DNA of 64,000 nt from the NCBI RefSeq assembly GCF_037176765.1, contig NC_090021.1, positions 193,969,378 to 194,033,377 of the forward strand. The letters run 5' to 3'. The stretch is from Anolis sagrei. Taxonomy: Eukaryota; Chordata; Lepidosauria; Squamata; Anolidae. Both the position numbers and the translations under genes were made by a program. The notes beneath the pieces were generated by a model. That model was not told the DNA's origin, made no database searches, and saw only the letters and a list, made by a program, of their open reading frames with translations. This document shows, piece after piece, positions 43,094 through 54,800 of the stretch; the stretch's first letter is position 1, and each line of letters begins with the position of its first letter.

Positions 43094-44562
43094 TCTATAT
43101 AAATAAAAATGTAATGTTAGTTTGTGGGATATTTATTTATTTATCTATCCTGTCATCAGCAACCAGATATTTGTATTACATTTTTAACAAAAACAAACAA
43201 ACAGACAAAACACAGAATTTGCAAGCTTGGTAGTTGATTAAATGTCTTTTGACCAGTATCTGACCACTTGGAGTGCCTCTGGTGTTGCCGCAAGAAGGTC
43301 CTCCATTGTGCGTGTGGCAGGGCACAGGTTGCATTGCAGCAGGTGGTCAGTGGTTTGCATGCCGTGGATTCCACTGTGTAGCCCCATTTCTGAAGGTTGG
43401 CTCTGCATCTCGTGGTGCCAGAGCGAAGTCTGTTCAGCGCCTTCCAAGTCGCCCAGTCTTCTGTGTGCCCAGGGCGGAGTCTCTCTTTTGGTACTAGCCA
43501 TTGATTGAGGTTCAGGGTTTGAGCCTGCCACTTTTGGACTCCTGCTTGCTGAGGTGTTCCGGCGAGTGTCCCTGTAGACCTTAGAAAACTATTTCTTGAT
43601 TTAAGTCATTGATGTGCTGGCTGATACCCAAACAAGGGATGAGCTGGAGATGTCTCTGCCTTGGTCCTTTCACTATTGGCTGCCACTTCCCAGCGGATGT
43701 CAGGTGTTGCGATACTGGCTAGACAGTGTAATTTCTCCAGTGGTGTAGGGCGCAGACACCCTGTGATAATGCGGCATGTCTCATTAAGAGCCACATCCAC
43801 TGTTTTAGTGTGGTGAGATGTGTTCCACACTGGGCATGCGTACTCAGCAGCAGAGTAGCACAGCGCAAGGGCAGATGTTTTCACTGTGTCTGGTTGTGAT
43901 CCACAGGTTGTGCCAGTCAGCTTTCGTATGATATGGTTTCTAGCACCCACCTTTTGCTTGATGTTCAGGCAGTGCTTCTTGTAGGTCAGAGCACGGTCCA
44001 GAGTGACTCCCAGGTATTTGGGTGCTCTGCAATGCTCCAGTGGGATTCCTTCCCAGGTGATCCTCAGAGCTCGGGATGGCACGATCATCAGCATAGATGA
44101 AGCTCTCTGTTCCTTCTGGCAATGTTCAACATCTACACAAATGGTCATTTGTGTAGATGTTGAACATGGATGGGGCAAGCATGCTTCCCTGAGGCAGGCC
44201 ACTCTTCTGTTTCCGCCATCTGCTTCTCTGGCCCTGGAACTCAACAAAGCAGCTCCTGTTTTGTAGCAGGTTTCCTATGAGGCAGGTGAGACGGTAGTCC
44301 TTTGTGATATTATACATTTTTCTCAGGAGGAGTCGGTGGTTTATGGTATCAGAAGCCACTGAAGGTCTATGAAGATAGTTCCTGTGATCTGCTGCCTTTC
44401 AAAGCCATCTTCTATGTGCTGAGTCAGGTTCAGCATTTGTGATGTGCAGCTTGTGGGATTAACATAACTCAAAAACCACTGGATGAATTGACACCAAATT
44501 TGGACACAATACACCTATCAGGCCAATGGGTGACCATCACTCATAAAAACACTGAAAAACAG
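43094..44562 (+). mobile_element. Helitron 5' part, split by a LINE
   Basis: It begins TCTATATAAATAAAAATGTA after an A and continues past the insert as TTGTGGGATTAACATAACTC, then CCACTGGATGAATTGACACC. The 3' part is lost where BovB sequence begins. The intact relative is at 55.35 kb. Confidence 0.75.
43131..44450 (-). mobile_element. LINE (jockey/CR1 superfamily), 5'-truncated
   Basis: The minus strand encodes a reverse transcriptase with SGLPQGSMLAPSMFNIYTND and FIYADD, then APKYLGVTLDRALTYKKHCL, ALALCYSAAEYACPVW and a C-terminal TTDHLLQCNLCPA. Frames change several times. The tail (ATAAATAAAT on minus) is at the left. TTGTGGGAT at 43122-43130 and 44451-44459 is the target duplication. Same family as 36.1 kb. 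Confidence 0.85.
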
Positions 44563-44692
44563 TGTTGTTTATTAGTTCAGTCGCTTCCGACTCTTTGTGA
44601 CCTCACAGAGCTCCCTGTCAGCCGTCACCATCCCCAACTCCTTCAGAGTCAAGCCAGTCCTTTCAAGGATACCATCCAGCCATAGCTTTACA
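44563..44692 (-). mobile_element. BovB (RTE) 3' end
   Basis: GTTCAGTCGCTTCCGACTCT then CACAGAGCTCCCTGTCAGCC and CAAGCCAGTCCTTTCAAGGA is the reverse complement of the BovB ORF2 end known from squamates and ruminants. Confidence 0.85.
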
Positions 44693-44699
44693 AGATCTT

Positions 44700-44936
44700 T
44701 AGCCTTCTCTGGCAGAGTGCTGGTATGTTAACAAACTACAACCCCCATAACTCCATAACATTGATCAATAGCAGTTCAAATAGTTTCAAGCTGCATTAAT
44801 TCTACAGTGTAAATCAGTGGTTCCCAGCCTTTGGTTTTCCAGGCTCCCACAATTCCTAACAGTTGGTAAGCTGGTTGGGATTTCTAAGAGTTGAAATCCA
44901 GAACATCTGGAGGACCAGAGGTTGGGAATTACTGGT
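44700..44936. repeat. Two adjoining MITE pieces
   Basis: 44700-44816 is the right half of the AATTAATGCAG family (GCATTAATTCTACAGTGTA). 44816-44936 is a hAT MITE with CAGTGGTTCCCAGCC and GGTTGGGAATTACTG ends. Confidence 0.7.
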
Positions 44937-45390
44937 GCAAATGCACCCATTGTGGTTGCTTGTGAGTCTAATGTGCCCTCTTTCCCCTATGCTAGCAAAT
45001 TGCCTGCCTCTGTATTAACCAGCAGCATTCTAGGCTTCATGGATACTTGAGTTTGTTGACAAGCATGCCCAAACAAACTTTTGGAGACCATCTTTCCTCA
45101 ACTATGGACTAAATCTGATTGCTAGTCCCAGTTAGAGTAGACCTATGACTCTAATTGCAGAATGGCAAGTCAACACTTAAGCAAATTCCATAGTTTAAAT
45201 GAGCCTATTGTAGCTGGGATTAGTAATTGGATTTAGGGTCTGGCTTACTACAGGTGAGCAAGAGAGACTGCAAATCCCAGCGGCTTTGCTGGCAAAAGAT
45301 AATGGGAGTTGTAGTCCAGGACAAATGGAAGGTACTAGGTTCACTTCCAAAAATCTTGCTGGGATGCCATTACTTTCTGCAGAATGAATA

Positions 45391-45788
45391 CAGGCAGTCC
45401 CCAAGCGACTGACAAGATAGGTTCTGAAGCTTTGTTCTTAAGTTGGATTTGTATGTAAGTCAGAACAGAGGTTTTTTTAAGTGTAACCTCAGTCATAGGG
45501 AAGGGTTAATATCCCTGTGTGTTTTGCTGTCTGTGCTTCTGTTTAGAAAATTTCACCTCACTTTCTATCCCTTTGATCACTGGATTTTGAAAAATTTGGC
45601 TTGTTGTGGAAATCTGGATTGTAATAGTGCTTCAGTAGAGTCTTCTTTTCCTCATGATAATAACTCTTTCAGGAGTGAATTCCCTTCCGAGGGCAGATTT
45701 CTTTCACTTCCTGTTGTCTCACCCCCATTCTTAACTATGAGTAGATTCTTAGTCAGATGCTTGTAACTCAGAGACTCCTCATTTGTAT
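45391..45788 (+). mobile_element. Mariner/Tigger-like nonautonomous element
   Basis: The left end CAGGCAGTCCCCAAGCGACT follows TA. The right end (CTTGTAACTCAGAGACTCCT) is diverged. The same family lies inverted at 62.9-63.35 kb. Confidence 0.65.
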
Positions 45789-45799
45789 CCTAACACGAG

Positions 45800-47640
45800 C
45801 ATCTGCTTGTCCGATTTTGATGGATTCATTTCAATTGGTTCAATCCGAGGATGTGGACAAGGTGCCTGGAGGAATGAGAGCTACCACATGCATCCTAGAC
45901 CCCTGCCCATCCTGGCTTCTGAAGGAGGCCAGAGGAGGATTGGCCAAGTGGGTGAAGGTGGTGGTTAATGCCTCCCTCCGGGAGGGCAAAATTCCAGCCA
46001 GCTTAAAACAAGCTGTGATAAAACCGCTGTTGAAGAAACCATCACTGGATCCCACTCAATTCGTCAACTATCGGCCTGTTTCCAATCTCCCCTTTTTGGG
46101 CAAAGTCATGGAACGTGTGGTGGCCTCACAACTCCAGGCATTCTTGGTAGACACGGATTTTCTGGATCCGGCACAGTCTGGCTTCAGGCCGGGGCATGGT
46201 ACCAAGACAGCCTTGGTCGCCTTAGTGGATGATCTGCGTCGGGAGCTCGACAGGGGGAGTGTGTCCCTGTTGGTGCTGCTCGACCTCTCAGCGGCCTTCG
46301 ATACCGCCGACCACGGTATCCTTCTGGGACACCTCGCGGGGATGGGTCTTGGAGGCACTGTCCTGCAGTGGCTCCACTCATTCCTCGAGGGTCGGTCTCA
46401 GATGGTGTTACTGGGAGACTCCTGCTCAACCCCACAACCTTTGTCTTGTGGGGTTCCTCAGGGTTCAATACTGTCTCCCATGCTGTTTAACATCTACATG
46501 AAGCCGCTGGGCGAGATCATCCGGAGTTTCGGAGTGCGATGCCATCTGTACGCAGATGATGTCCAACTCTGTCACTCCTTTCCACCTGCTACTAAGGAGG
46601 CTGTCGAGGTCCTGAACCGGTGCTTGGCCGCTGTGACGATCTGGATGGGGGCGAACAAATTGAAATTGAATCCAGACAAGACAGAGGTACTCCTGGTTAG
46701 TCGCAAGGCCGAACAGGGTATAGGGTTACAGCCTGTGTTGGACGGGTCGCACTCCCCCTGAAGACGCAGGTTCGCAGTTTGGGTGTGATCCTGGACTCAT
46801 CGCTGAGCCTGGAACCCCAGGTTTCGGCGGTGACCAGGGGAGCATTCGCACAGTTAAGACTCGTGCGCCAACTGCGCCCGTACCTTGGGAAGTCTGACTT
46901 GGCCACGGTAGTCCACGCTCTGGTTACATCCTGCCTTGATTACTGCAACGCTCTCTACGTGGGGTTGCCTTTGAAGACGGTCCGGAAGCTCCAATTAGTC
47001 CAACGGGCGGCAGCCATGATACTAACAGGAGCGGGGCACAGGGAGCACACAACTCCTCTGCTGTACCAGCTCCACTGGCTGCTGATCTGCTACTGGGCTC
47101 AATTCAAAGTGCTGGCGTTGGCCTTTAAAGCCCTAAACGGTTCTGGCCTGACTTATCTATCCGAACGTATCTCAGCCTATCAGCCCACCAGGACCCTAAG
47201 ATCTTCTGGGGAGGCCCTGCTCTCTATCCCGCCGGCTTCACAGGTGCGGCTGGCGGGAACGAGAGACAGGGCCTTTTCTGTGGTGGCCCCTCGGCTTTGG
47301 AACACCCTCCCTATAGAGATAAGGTCAGCCCCCTCGCTGATGGCGTTTCGGAAAAAACTAAAGACATGGATGTTTGAACAAGCATTCGGATAATCCGACG
47401 AAATGAATTTTGACGATTAAGGATTGGTAATTACAGACGACGAATTTGGATTGCGATTCCAGTTACGAGATGCACTTGGATTGTTATTGGTGGCCCAATA
47501 ATTCTGTATTTTATATGTGTTTTTATGTTTTTAAATTGAATATTGTTGGTTTTTAGATGTTGTAAACCGCAATGAGTCGCCGACTTAGGCTGAGATATTA
47601 GCGGTATACAAATGTAATAATAAATAAATAAATAAATTGA
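45800..47640 (+). mobile_element. L2 LINE, most of the ORF2 reverse transcriptase and 3' end
   Basis: The frame to 46761 has YRPVSNLPFLGKVMERVVAS, DLSAAFDTADHGIL, GVPQGSILSPMLFNIYM, HLYADDVQL and KLKLNPDKTEVLLV, all L2 reverse transcriptase motifs. A frame change near 46740-46780 breaks the protein. The next frame (46779-47393) carries the C-terminal part (LDYCNALYVGLP, RDRAFSVVAPRLWNTLPIEI). The 3' UTR ends in TAAATAAATAAA near 47636. The N-terminal endonuclease is missing. Fairly young, given one clear frame change in about 1.6 kb. Confidence 0.9.
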
Positions 47641-47753
47641 TATCAAGGAATGTTAGAAAAGAGCATTTAGATATTATTGTTTATGCACAAGTCTAAAGAT
47701 TGGTACATTTTTAGGGGGACTACAACTCTCAGCATTCCCCAGCAACTTTTCAG

Positions 47754-47992
47754 AAGCCCCCGGTGGCGCAGTGGGTTAAACCCCTGACTGAAGACCGACA
47801 GGTCGCAGGTTTGAATCCGGGGAAAGGCGGATGAGCTCCCTCTATCAGCTCCAGCTCGTCATGCGGGGACATGAGAGAAGCCTCCCACAAGGATGATAAA
47901 AACATCAAATCATCCAGGCGTCCCCTGGGCAACGTCCTTGCAGACAGTCAATTCTTTCACACCTGGAGTCACTCCTGACACGAAAAAAAAGC
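47754..47992 (+). repeat. tRNA-derived SINE
   Basis: GCCCCCGGTGGCGCAGTGGG with B-box GGTTTGAATCC. The 3' end lacks part of the usual CAGAAGCGACTTGCAG segment. Confidence 0.82.
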
Positions 47993-48589
47993 AACTTTTC
48001 AGACGCTGAAAACCCTGAGTTTTTTCAGCTTGTAAGATTGGAGTTTTTTTTGGTCTATTAATTTCATCAAACCTTCTTGAAACTACTCACTTTATATTCT
48101 GTAACCACATCCTGTAACAGTAAATTACGTAGATTGCATTGTCTGATGAAATGTTTTTCTTTCCAGCATATTGCATAGCATCGCAGATGTTTGTGACTCT
48201 TTCCAAACTTTTCCTAAATTGTGCACAGTTAGGCTCTTTCAATCTAGTAGAAGTCAATGTTTTGAGCCTTCTGTCATATCTGACAAATAACATATGCTGG
48301 AGAGCCAAAATAAATGTGTTAGCAACCGATCTGTGTACAAAATTGTGCCTGTTCTTGAATCCCAGTAAGGCAGCGCGGAGTGAGCGGGTGAAACTCTTTA
48401 AAGTGCAAAAAGAAGGGGAAAGTGCAGCTTTCCTCCTTATTGGCACTTTCTGTGTAATTAATTGCTACTTTGACTTCGGTACAGCTCTAAAACCTGCTGT
48501 ACATAGCCAAGAAATATCACTTAAAGTAGACATGGGCATCATGCAGGCAGAGACTGTGTTGTTCCTTGGACACTTGCAAAGGACTGTGT

Positions 48590-49115
48590 GAGTGTTCAGA
48601 CCTCTAGCAAGAGCAACGTCACAATATCTAATAACCACCATCTCAGACTACAGAGAAAAGACATTGAAATCCACAAACATGTGGACAATTTCAACACAAA
48701 GGAGGAAACCATGAAAATAAACACAATCTGGCTACCAGTATTAAAAAAATAAAACTCTAAAATCAGGACAGTAAATAAAGGGCTACACTCAGAAGACAGG
48801 GGAATTCCAGACAGGAAACAATCAGGGCTAGCTAACACCTCCGAACAAAAGATTCCCTCAACAGCAACCAGCCAGGCTTTGAAGCTGCAAGGCTACTTAG
48901 TGCTAATCAAGATGGCCTATTACAACATTCACACCTGCCTCAATGAGACAAGAGTTCGTTCTCCCACCCTGGACATTCCTCAGATATATAAACCTCACTT
49001 GCCTAGTTTCCAACAGACCTCACAACCTCTGAGGATGCCTGCCATAGATGTGGGTGAAATGTCAGGAGAGAGAGCTTCTGGAACATGGTCATACAGAAAA
49101 CTCACAGCAACTCAA
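48590..49115 (+). mobile_element. Retroelement 3' end, possibly Penelope-like
   Basis: The plus strand encodes a short peptide IEIHKHVDNFNTKEETMKIN then TIWLPVLKK, stop, which resembles the end of the GIY-YIG nuclease domain of Penelope-like elements. About 350 bases of 3' sequence follow, ending in the repeat tail found at 39.8, 53.8 and 58.4 kb (GGATGCCTGCCATAGATGTG). The family is inferred from a short motif. Confidence 0.5.
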
Positions 49116-49229
49116 TATCACTATTTCTACTGAAATATTTCTCTTCTCATTGGAGTCCTTCTCCAAATGGTGATTGGAAATGACAGAGAGGGAATTGGAT
49201 AGATAATAATGAAAGACAGTTATCTGTGT

Positions 49230-49455
49230 TTTATGGATGCATCTATACTGTAGAGAAAAATGCTATTTGACTCCACTTTAACTGCCTTGGCTCAATGGTA
49301 TAGGATAATGGGATTTGTAATTTTACTAGTTCTTTAGCCTTCTCTACGAAATAGTGCTAGTGCCTTACCAAACTGCAATTCCCAGCAATTCATAGAACTG
49401 AGCCTTGGCATTTAAAATTGTGTTAAACTGCATTAATTCAAGATGAATCTTTATG
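49230..49455. repeat. MITE of the AATTAATGCAG family, diverged
   Basis: It starts ATGCATCTATACTGTAGAG and ends ACTGCATTAATTCAAGATGA; the middle holds AAACTGCAATTCCCAGCAAT. Confidence 0.65.
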
Positions 49456-49919
49456 TGGGCCTTTGTCTTTTAACAGCTTTGCTTGAGTGATTGAAACATT
49501 AAGAATAGCTTTGAAATAACACAACGTAATGAGCAGGGGTAGGAAATGTCAAATGGAAGAACAGTGTGTTCTGCGGGAGCAAAATGTTTCTTCTGTAATC
49601 AGTATTCGATATTGTGTATATGTGTGCTGAATTCCTCACGACTATCTCCCCATCTTTCATTAACAGCGGAAGCAAACAATCCAAATAATCAGATCTGAAT
49701 GTAACATGTATATCAAAGTCTCTTTGTCTCCAGAAAACACTTTGTAACATACATTATGCTTCTTTCTAGGCAGACATCTCACCACTTGAGTTTATATAAA
49801 TCCGCTTATATAAGGTGTTACATGGTGTTTTGCTACAGCAGACTAACATAGCTACCCCTCTAGTAGATTAAATAATGAAGTCTCTGAAAATCTAACCTTT
49901 TGTTTAATTTTCTTTGTAG

Positions 49920-50076
49920 GTGTCTTTGTTGAAATGCAGTTCGTGGAAAGGTTTTCTCTTCCATATCTGAGGAATAGCATTTTACCCAAGAGGTTCCAAA
50001 GCAAGGGACGGCCCACGGCTCCCCTTGGGTCACGGATTTTGTTGGATCCAGAGAAAGTTTTTGATCATAACATGTG
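49920..50076 (+). CDS. METTL8: METTL8 first coding exon
   Basis: The acceptor is TTTGTAG, and the ATG at 49934-49936 is the first in frame. It encodes MQFVERFSLPYLRNSILPKR, then FQSKGRPTAPLGSRILLDPE and KVFDHNM plus a split Trp codon (TG|G). The donor is GTAAGA. The N-terminus has Arg and Lys but few acids, as expected for mitochondrial import. The 14 bases before the ATG are 5' UTR. Confidence 0.9.
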
Positions 50077-51802
50077 GTAAGATGTTTGCTACAGCATCAT
50101 CTATTTCACTGTCAATGTAAATAGGAGTGCTTCAATTAGGCTTTATTATTAGGCAACCGAATACAGGCTGTAGCCAAAAGACTACAATTGTGTAAGAAAG
50201 ACTGCAATGAATGATAAAATCTCAAAGTTTAAGAATTCTTAAAAGGCATGTTAAAATGCAATATGCTAATGTGTAAAATACAGTCAATAATACAAATATA
50301 CAGTATACAAAAATAGTGCGTACAAATATAGTTACTGACTCCACACTTCTTATAAAAACTTTTAATCTAAATTATTCTCAGAAGCAAGTCTGAATAAGAC
50401 TGCTTTCACTCCACATGTAAATGCATTAACCAGAACCAACTTAAGTAAACTACATGGCAAGTTTATAAAATTTTCCCTATCATTAAATTATCTACAGGTT
50501 CTTATTCAGTATTTTTCTCATGGAGTTTTTATAATTTATAATATGATGCATAATGTATGGTGTTCTCAACTAGCTGTATATACTCGAGTATAAGCCAACC
50601 CAAATGTAAGCCGAGGGACTTTATTTTACCACAAAAAAAGGGAAAATGTATTGACTCGAGTATAAGCGAGGGTGGGAAATGCAACAGCTACTGGTAAATT
50701 TCAAAATAAAAATATGGCACAGCAGATTAAACCGCTGAGCTACTGAACTTGCTGACCGAAAGGTCAGTAGTTGGAATCTGGAGAGGGGGTGAGCTTCCAC
50801 TGTCAGCCCCAGCTTCTGCCAATCTAGAAGTTTGAAAGCATGCAAATGTGAGTAGATTAAAGGTACCACTTCTGCAGGAGGGAAATGGCATTCCATGCAG
50901 TCATGCCGGACACATGGGCTTAGAGGTGTCTACGGACAACGGCGTCTCTTTGGCTTAGAAATGAAGATGAGTACCCCCCCCCCCCCCCGCCCCCCAAGTG
51001 TTGGACAGAACTAGACTTAATGTCAGGGGAAACCTTTACCTTTACTTTACCAATAAAATTACATTAATTGAGGCATCAATAGGTTAAATGTTTTTGAATA
51101 TTTACATAAAACTGTAATTTAAGATAAAACTGCCCAACTCCGATTAAACCATTATTATAACTTTCTTCAATAATAAACTTAATAATAATAAACTTTATTT
51201 ATACCTCACCACCATCTCCCCAACGGGGACTCAGAGTGCCTTACATGGGGCCAAGCCCGAACAACAAATTTCAATACAAAAAAAAACAAATTGTAGTAAA
51301 ATAAACAATATAACATTACAGTAAAAAACATCAAAACATATAAAACAATATACACAAAACATAGAAACCACACATAATGACAGAGAGCAGGCCTCATGTA
51401 CATAAAATGATTTTAAAACTGAGATAAGGGGGCAGAACTAATTGTAAGGGAGAACTCATAGAGAGACAGGAAAATAGACAAACCTTCGTACATTTGTGGG
51501 GGGGACGACTCCTGGGACAAGAGCGTTGAGGGAGCAATAGCATAAAATTATGTGGCTACTCTCCGAAAGCACAGTAGCAGAGGCAGGTCTTGAGACTCTT
51601 TTTAAAGGTTTCTAACGTAGGGGCTTTCCTAATCTTCAATGTAAATATGCTTACATATCCTTCCAATAACAATAAAGAGAGTAAAATAATAAATGTAATA
51701 ATAATAGATTAAAATAATAAATGTAATAAAAATAAAAACAGAGTAAAATAATGTAAATGTAACAACAAAAACAACAATAATAAATAGAGTAAAATAATAA
51801 AT

Positions 51803-51838
<36 letters not shown>

Positions 51839-54800
51839 GAATAAAATAATAAATATGGTAACTTTGACTTGAGTATAACCCGAGGAGGGCTTTTTCAGCC
51901 TAAAAAAGGTACTTGACTTCAACAGATACAAAGCTGTTCTTCTTTGGGAATATTTATATGTATAACCTCCATAAAGTTGGTCTTCATTGCCTGTGAATGT
52001 GAATCGGTAAATGTCCTATAAAGATAAGATCTCAGTGAAATATTTCACTCTCAATAGCACGGTTCAAAAAAACCTTGTAGAACATCTAGCTAACCTAATT
52101 AATGTCATATCCAGGCAGCTTGCAAAAAAAAAATGAAATTGAAATCCAGCCAAAACCTTATTAACAATAGTTAAAAAGCAATTAAACAGACAATTCAGTT
52201 TAAAAAGCACATAATTGAAACACTTTAAAACACATTTTATTGGCATTGTTGGTCGTCAAATGGTTTCCAATTTAGAAGTACAACACAACAGTCAAAATAC
52301 CTTTTGCATCATAATGGTAAGCACCAAATATTTGCTTAAATAAAAAGATCTTTGCCTGCCAGAGGAAAGGAAGCAGATAGTGAACCAACCACATTTTCTG
52401 CATTAATTTGTCTGTGGCTACCGGACCCGTGTAAACAAAAAACAAGGGATGCTTCACATCTTACTTACTGGGCACTTTGGGAAGCATTTGCCTTTCTCCC
52501 AGGCTGGGCCTTGAGGCACTATACAATAAAACTCACGTGATTAAAAAGTTCATACTCAAGACTAAAACAGTATTAATAACAAATATTACTTGAAAACAAT
52601 TTAGTACCAGAAAGTCATGTTTGTTAAAATCAGTTTCCAAATGTTTTCTGGGGATAGAGACTAACCCAGTGGTTCCCAACCTTTAGTCTTCCAGATGTTT
52701 TGGCCTTTAGCTCCCAGAAATCCTAACAGCTGGTAAACTGACTGGGGTTTCTGGGAGTTGTAGGCCAAAACACCTGGGGACCCACAGGTTGAGAACTACT
52801 GGTCTACTCAGAAGGAAAACAAAGAAATAACCATCCCAACTTTCCCAGGGAGGGAGTTGTAATATGTGGGAGCAACAGTAGAGAAAACCTACCTTGTTCT
52901 CATTAGCCATACCTCTGAAAGTGGCCAAATAGAGAGAAATACCTCCTCTGCAGATCTTACAGCTCAGGCAGGTTCATATGAGACACAGAGCTTCTCAACT
53001 CTCCTACACATTATATTAGTAAGCCATTGAATGTGTTTCAAGGAAGAGAGAAAAAGACGCATACAACAAAATATTACTGGAATTAGTCCAACTTCTGCCC
53101 ACATTTCAGAATTCTTATAGATTGGTTCTGTATTGATTCTAGTGATTGGAGTATTTGTAGAGCTACACCATGGATTGGCACAAAGACCAAGGACCCTAAA
53201 ATAGAGAAGACTTCTCCATGCCTTCCTTTTGTCCAGTGCAGAGTTTGGAAAAATTAAATGCCATGGATTAGCAATTCCCAGCATTATCAGCCCGCAAGGC
53301 TAGTGGTTATGCTATGGGGAATTTTGGAAGTTACATTTGAAAGAGTGGCTTTGCTATACCCAGGCCTTCACTCTTCACTCAGTGGTTCCCGACCTTTAGT
53401 ACCAGAAAGTCATATTTGTTAAAATCAGTTTCCAAATGTTTTCTGGGGATAGAGACTAACCCAGTGGTTCCCAACCTTTAGTCTTCCAGATGTTTTGGCT
53501 TTCAGCTCCCAGAAATCCTAACAGCTGGTAAACTGACTGGGATTTCTGGGAGCAAAACAACAGAGAGGAAAGAAACAAGGACATCTAATCACCTCTCAAC
53601 AAAAGTTTGCTCCAGGCATTGTCAGGCCATTATATGCTAATCAAGGTGGTCAGTTGAAACATTCACACCTAGCTCCAGCAGTCAAGAGTCCTTTGTCCTT
53701 CCCTGGTCATTCCACAGATATATAAACCCTTTTTCCTAGTTCCAACAGACCTCACTACCTCTGAGGATGCTTGACATAGATGCAGGCGAAACGTCAGGAG
53801 AGAATGCCTCCAGAACCTGGCCATATAGCCCCAAAAAACCTACAACAACCCAGATTCTTCAACATATTTGCATCCGGGTGCAAGTATAATCTTGAATGAT
53901 ATTGAGGTATGCCATCATAGCAATTACTGCATGCATGCGCTCCTAAATCCCTGCTAGCATCAGGAAGCCAGCCTTGAGACCTAGCTGGTGAATTGTTAGC
54001 TTCTGTGAATGTATGGAATTGAAACCCAGAGGAATATCTTAAGATTGCTCAGCATTTTCTGCTTTGTTTTGGCGTAATGTTGTGGTGTGGCGCTGGCTTC
54101 TGTAATCCTTTACTCCATCCTGGCAGGCATTTTGAGTGCCATTATTTCACTAGAGAGATTTACCTCTTTATCCCACTCAAATCCATCTGTTGCACTGTGT
54201 AATTAAAAGCTCCATGCAGCTTACTTCTGGATGCTGTTTTGGTTGCATTTTGTGGTTCCCTAACACATGGGAGTAATCAGACGTATTGCCTGAAAAACAA
54301 AAAAACAGACCCCAGCTGCAACCTTTTTTTATCATATTCATATGCCCATTAAGTACATTTCTGCAATAATCCATACGGGCTGCTTTAGCACACCAGGAGG
54401 CCAGATTTTGATAGCTCTAAATCTGTGGTGAAACGGCAATCACGTTGGGTAGCTGGCATGGAACATGCCAATGCTCCGTTTTAGCGTAATGAATCACTGT
54501 TATTCAGGACTCAAAAGGCACCGGCAGATTACGGGCTTGCAGGCTTGCTGCGTGTGTGTGCTCAAAAAGACAAACTACTGTATTAAATGGAAGCGGCCTT
54601 GCACTTTCCATCATCACAAGCTAAAGAATGGGCAGAAAGGGACGCCTGGAAACGCCCCACGGAGAAAGCAACAAAAAGACAACACACCACAGAGACATTC
54701 AAATGCTCAACCGCTACTGTGGTCTGTTAGGAAGGGGGCATTGCTGGGAGCTGTCAGCCCAGGGCCCGCTGGAACGCAGAGCGCCTGGAACAAAGCAAGA

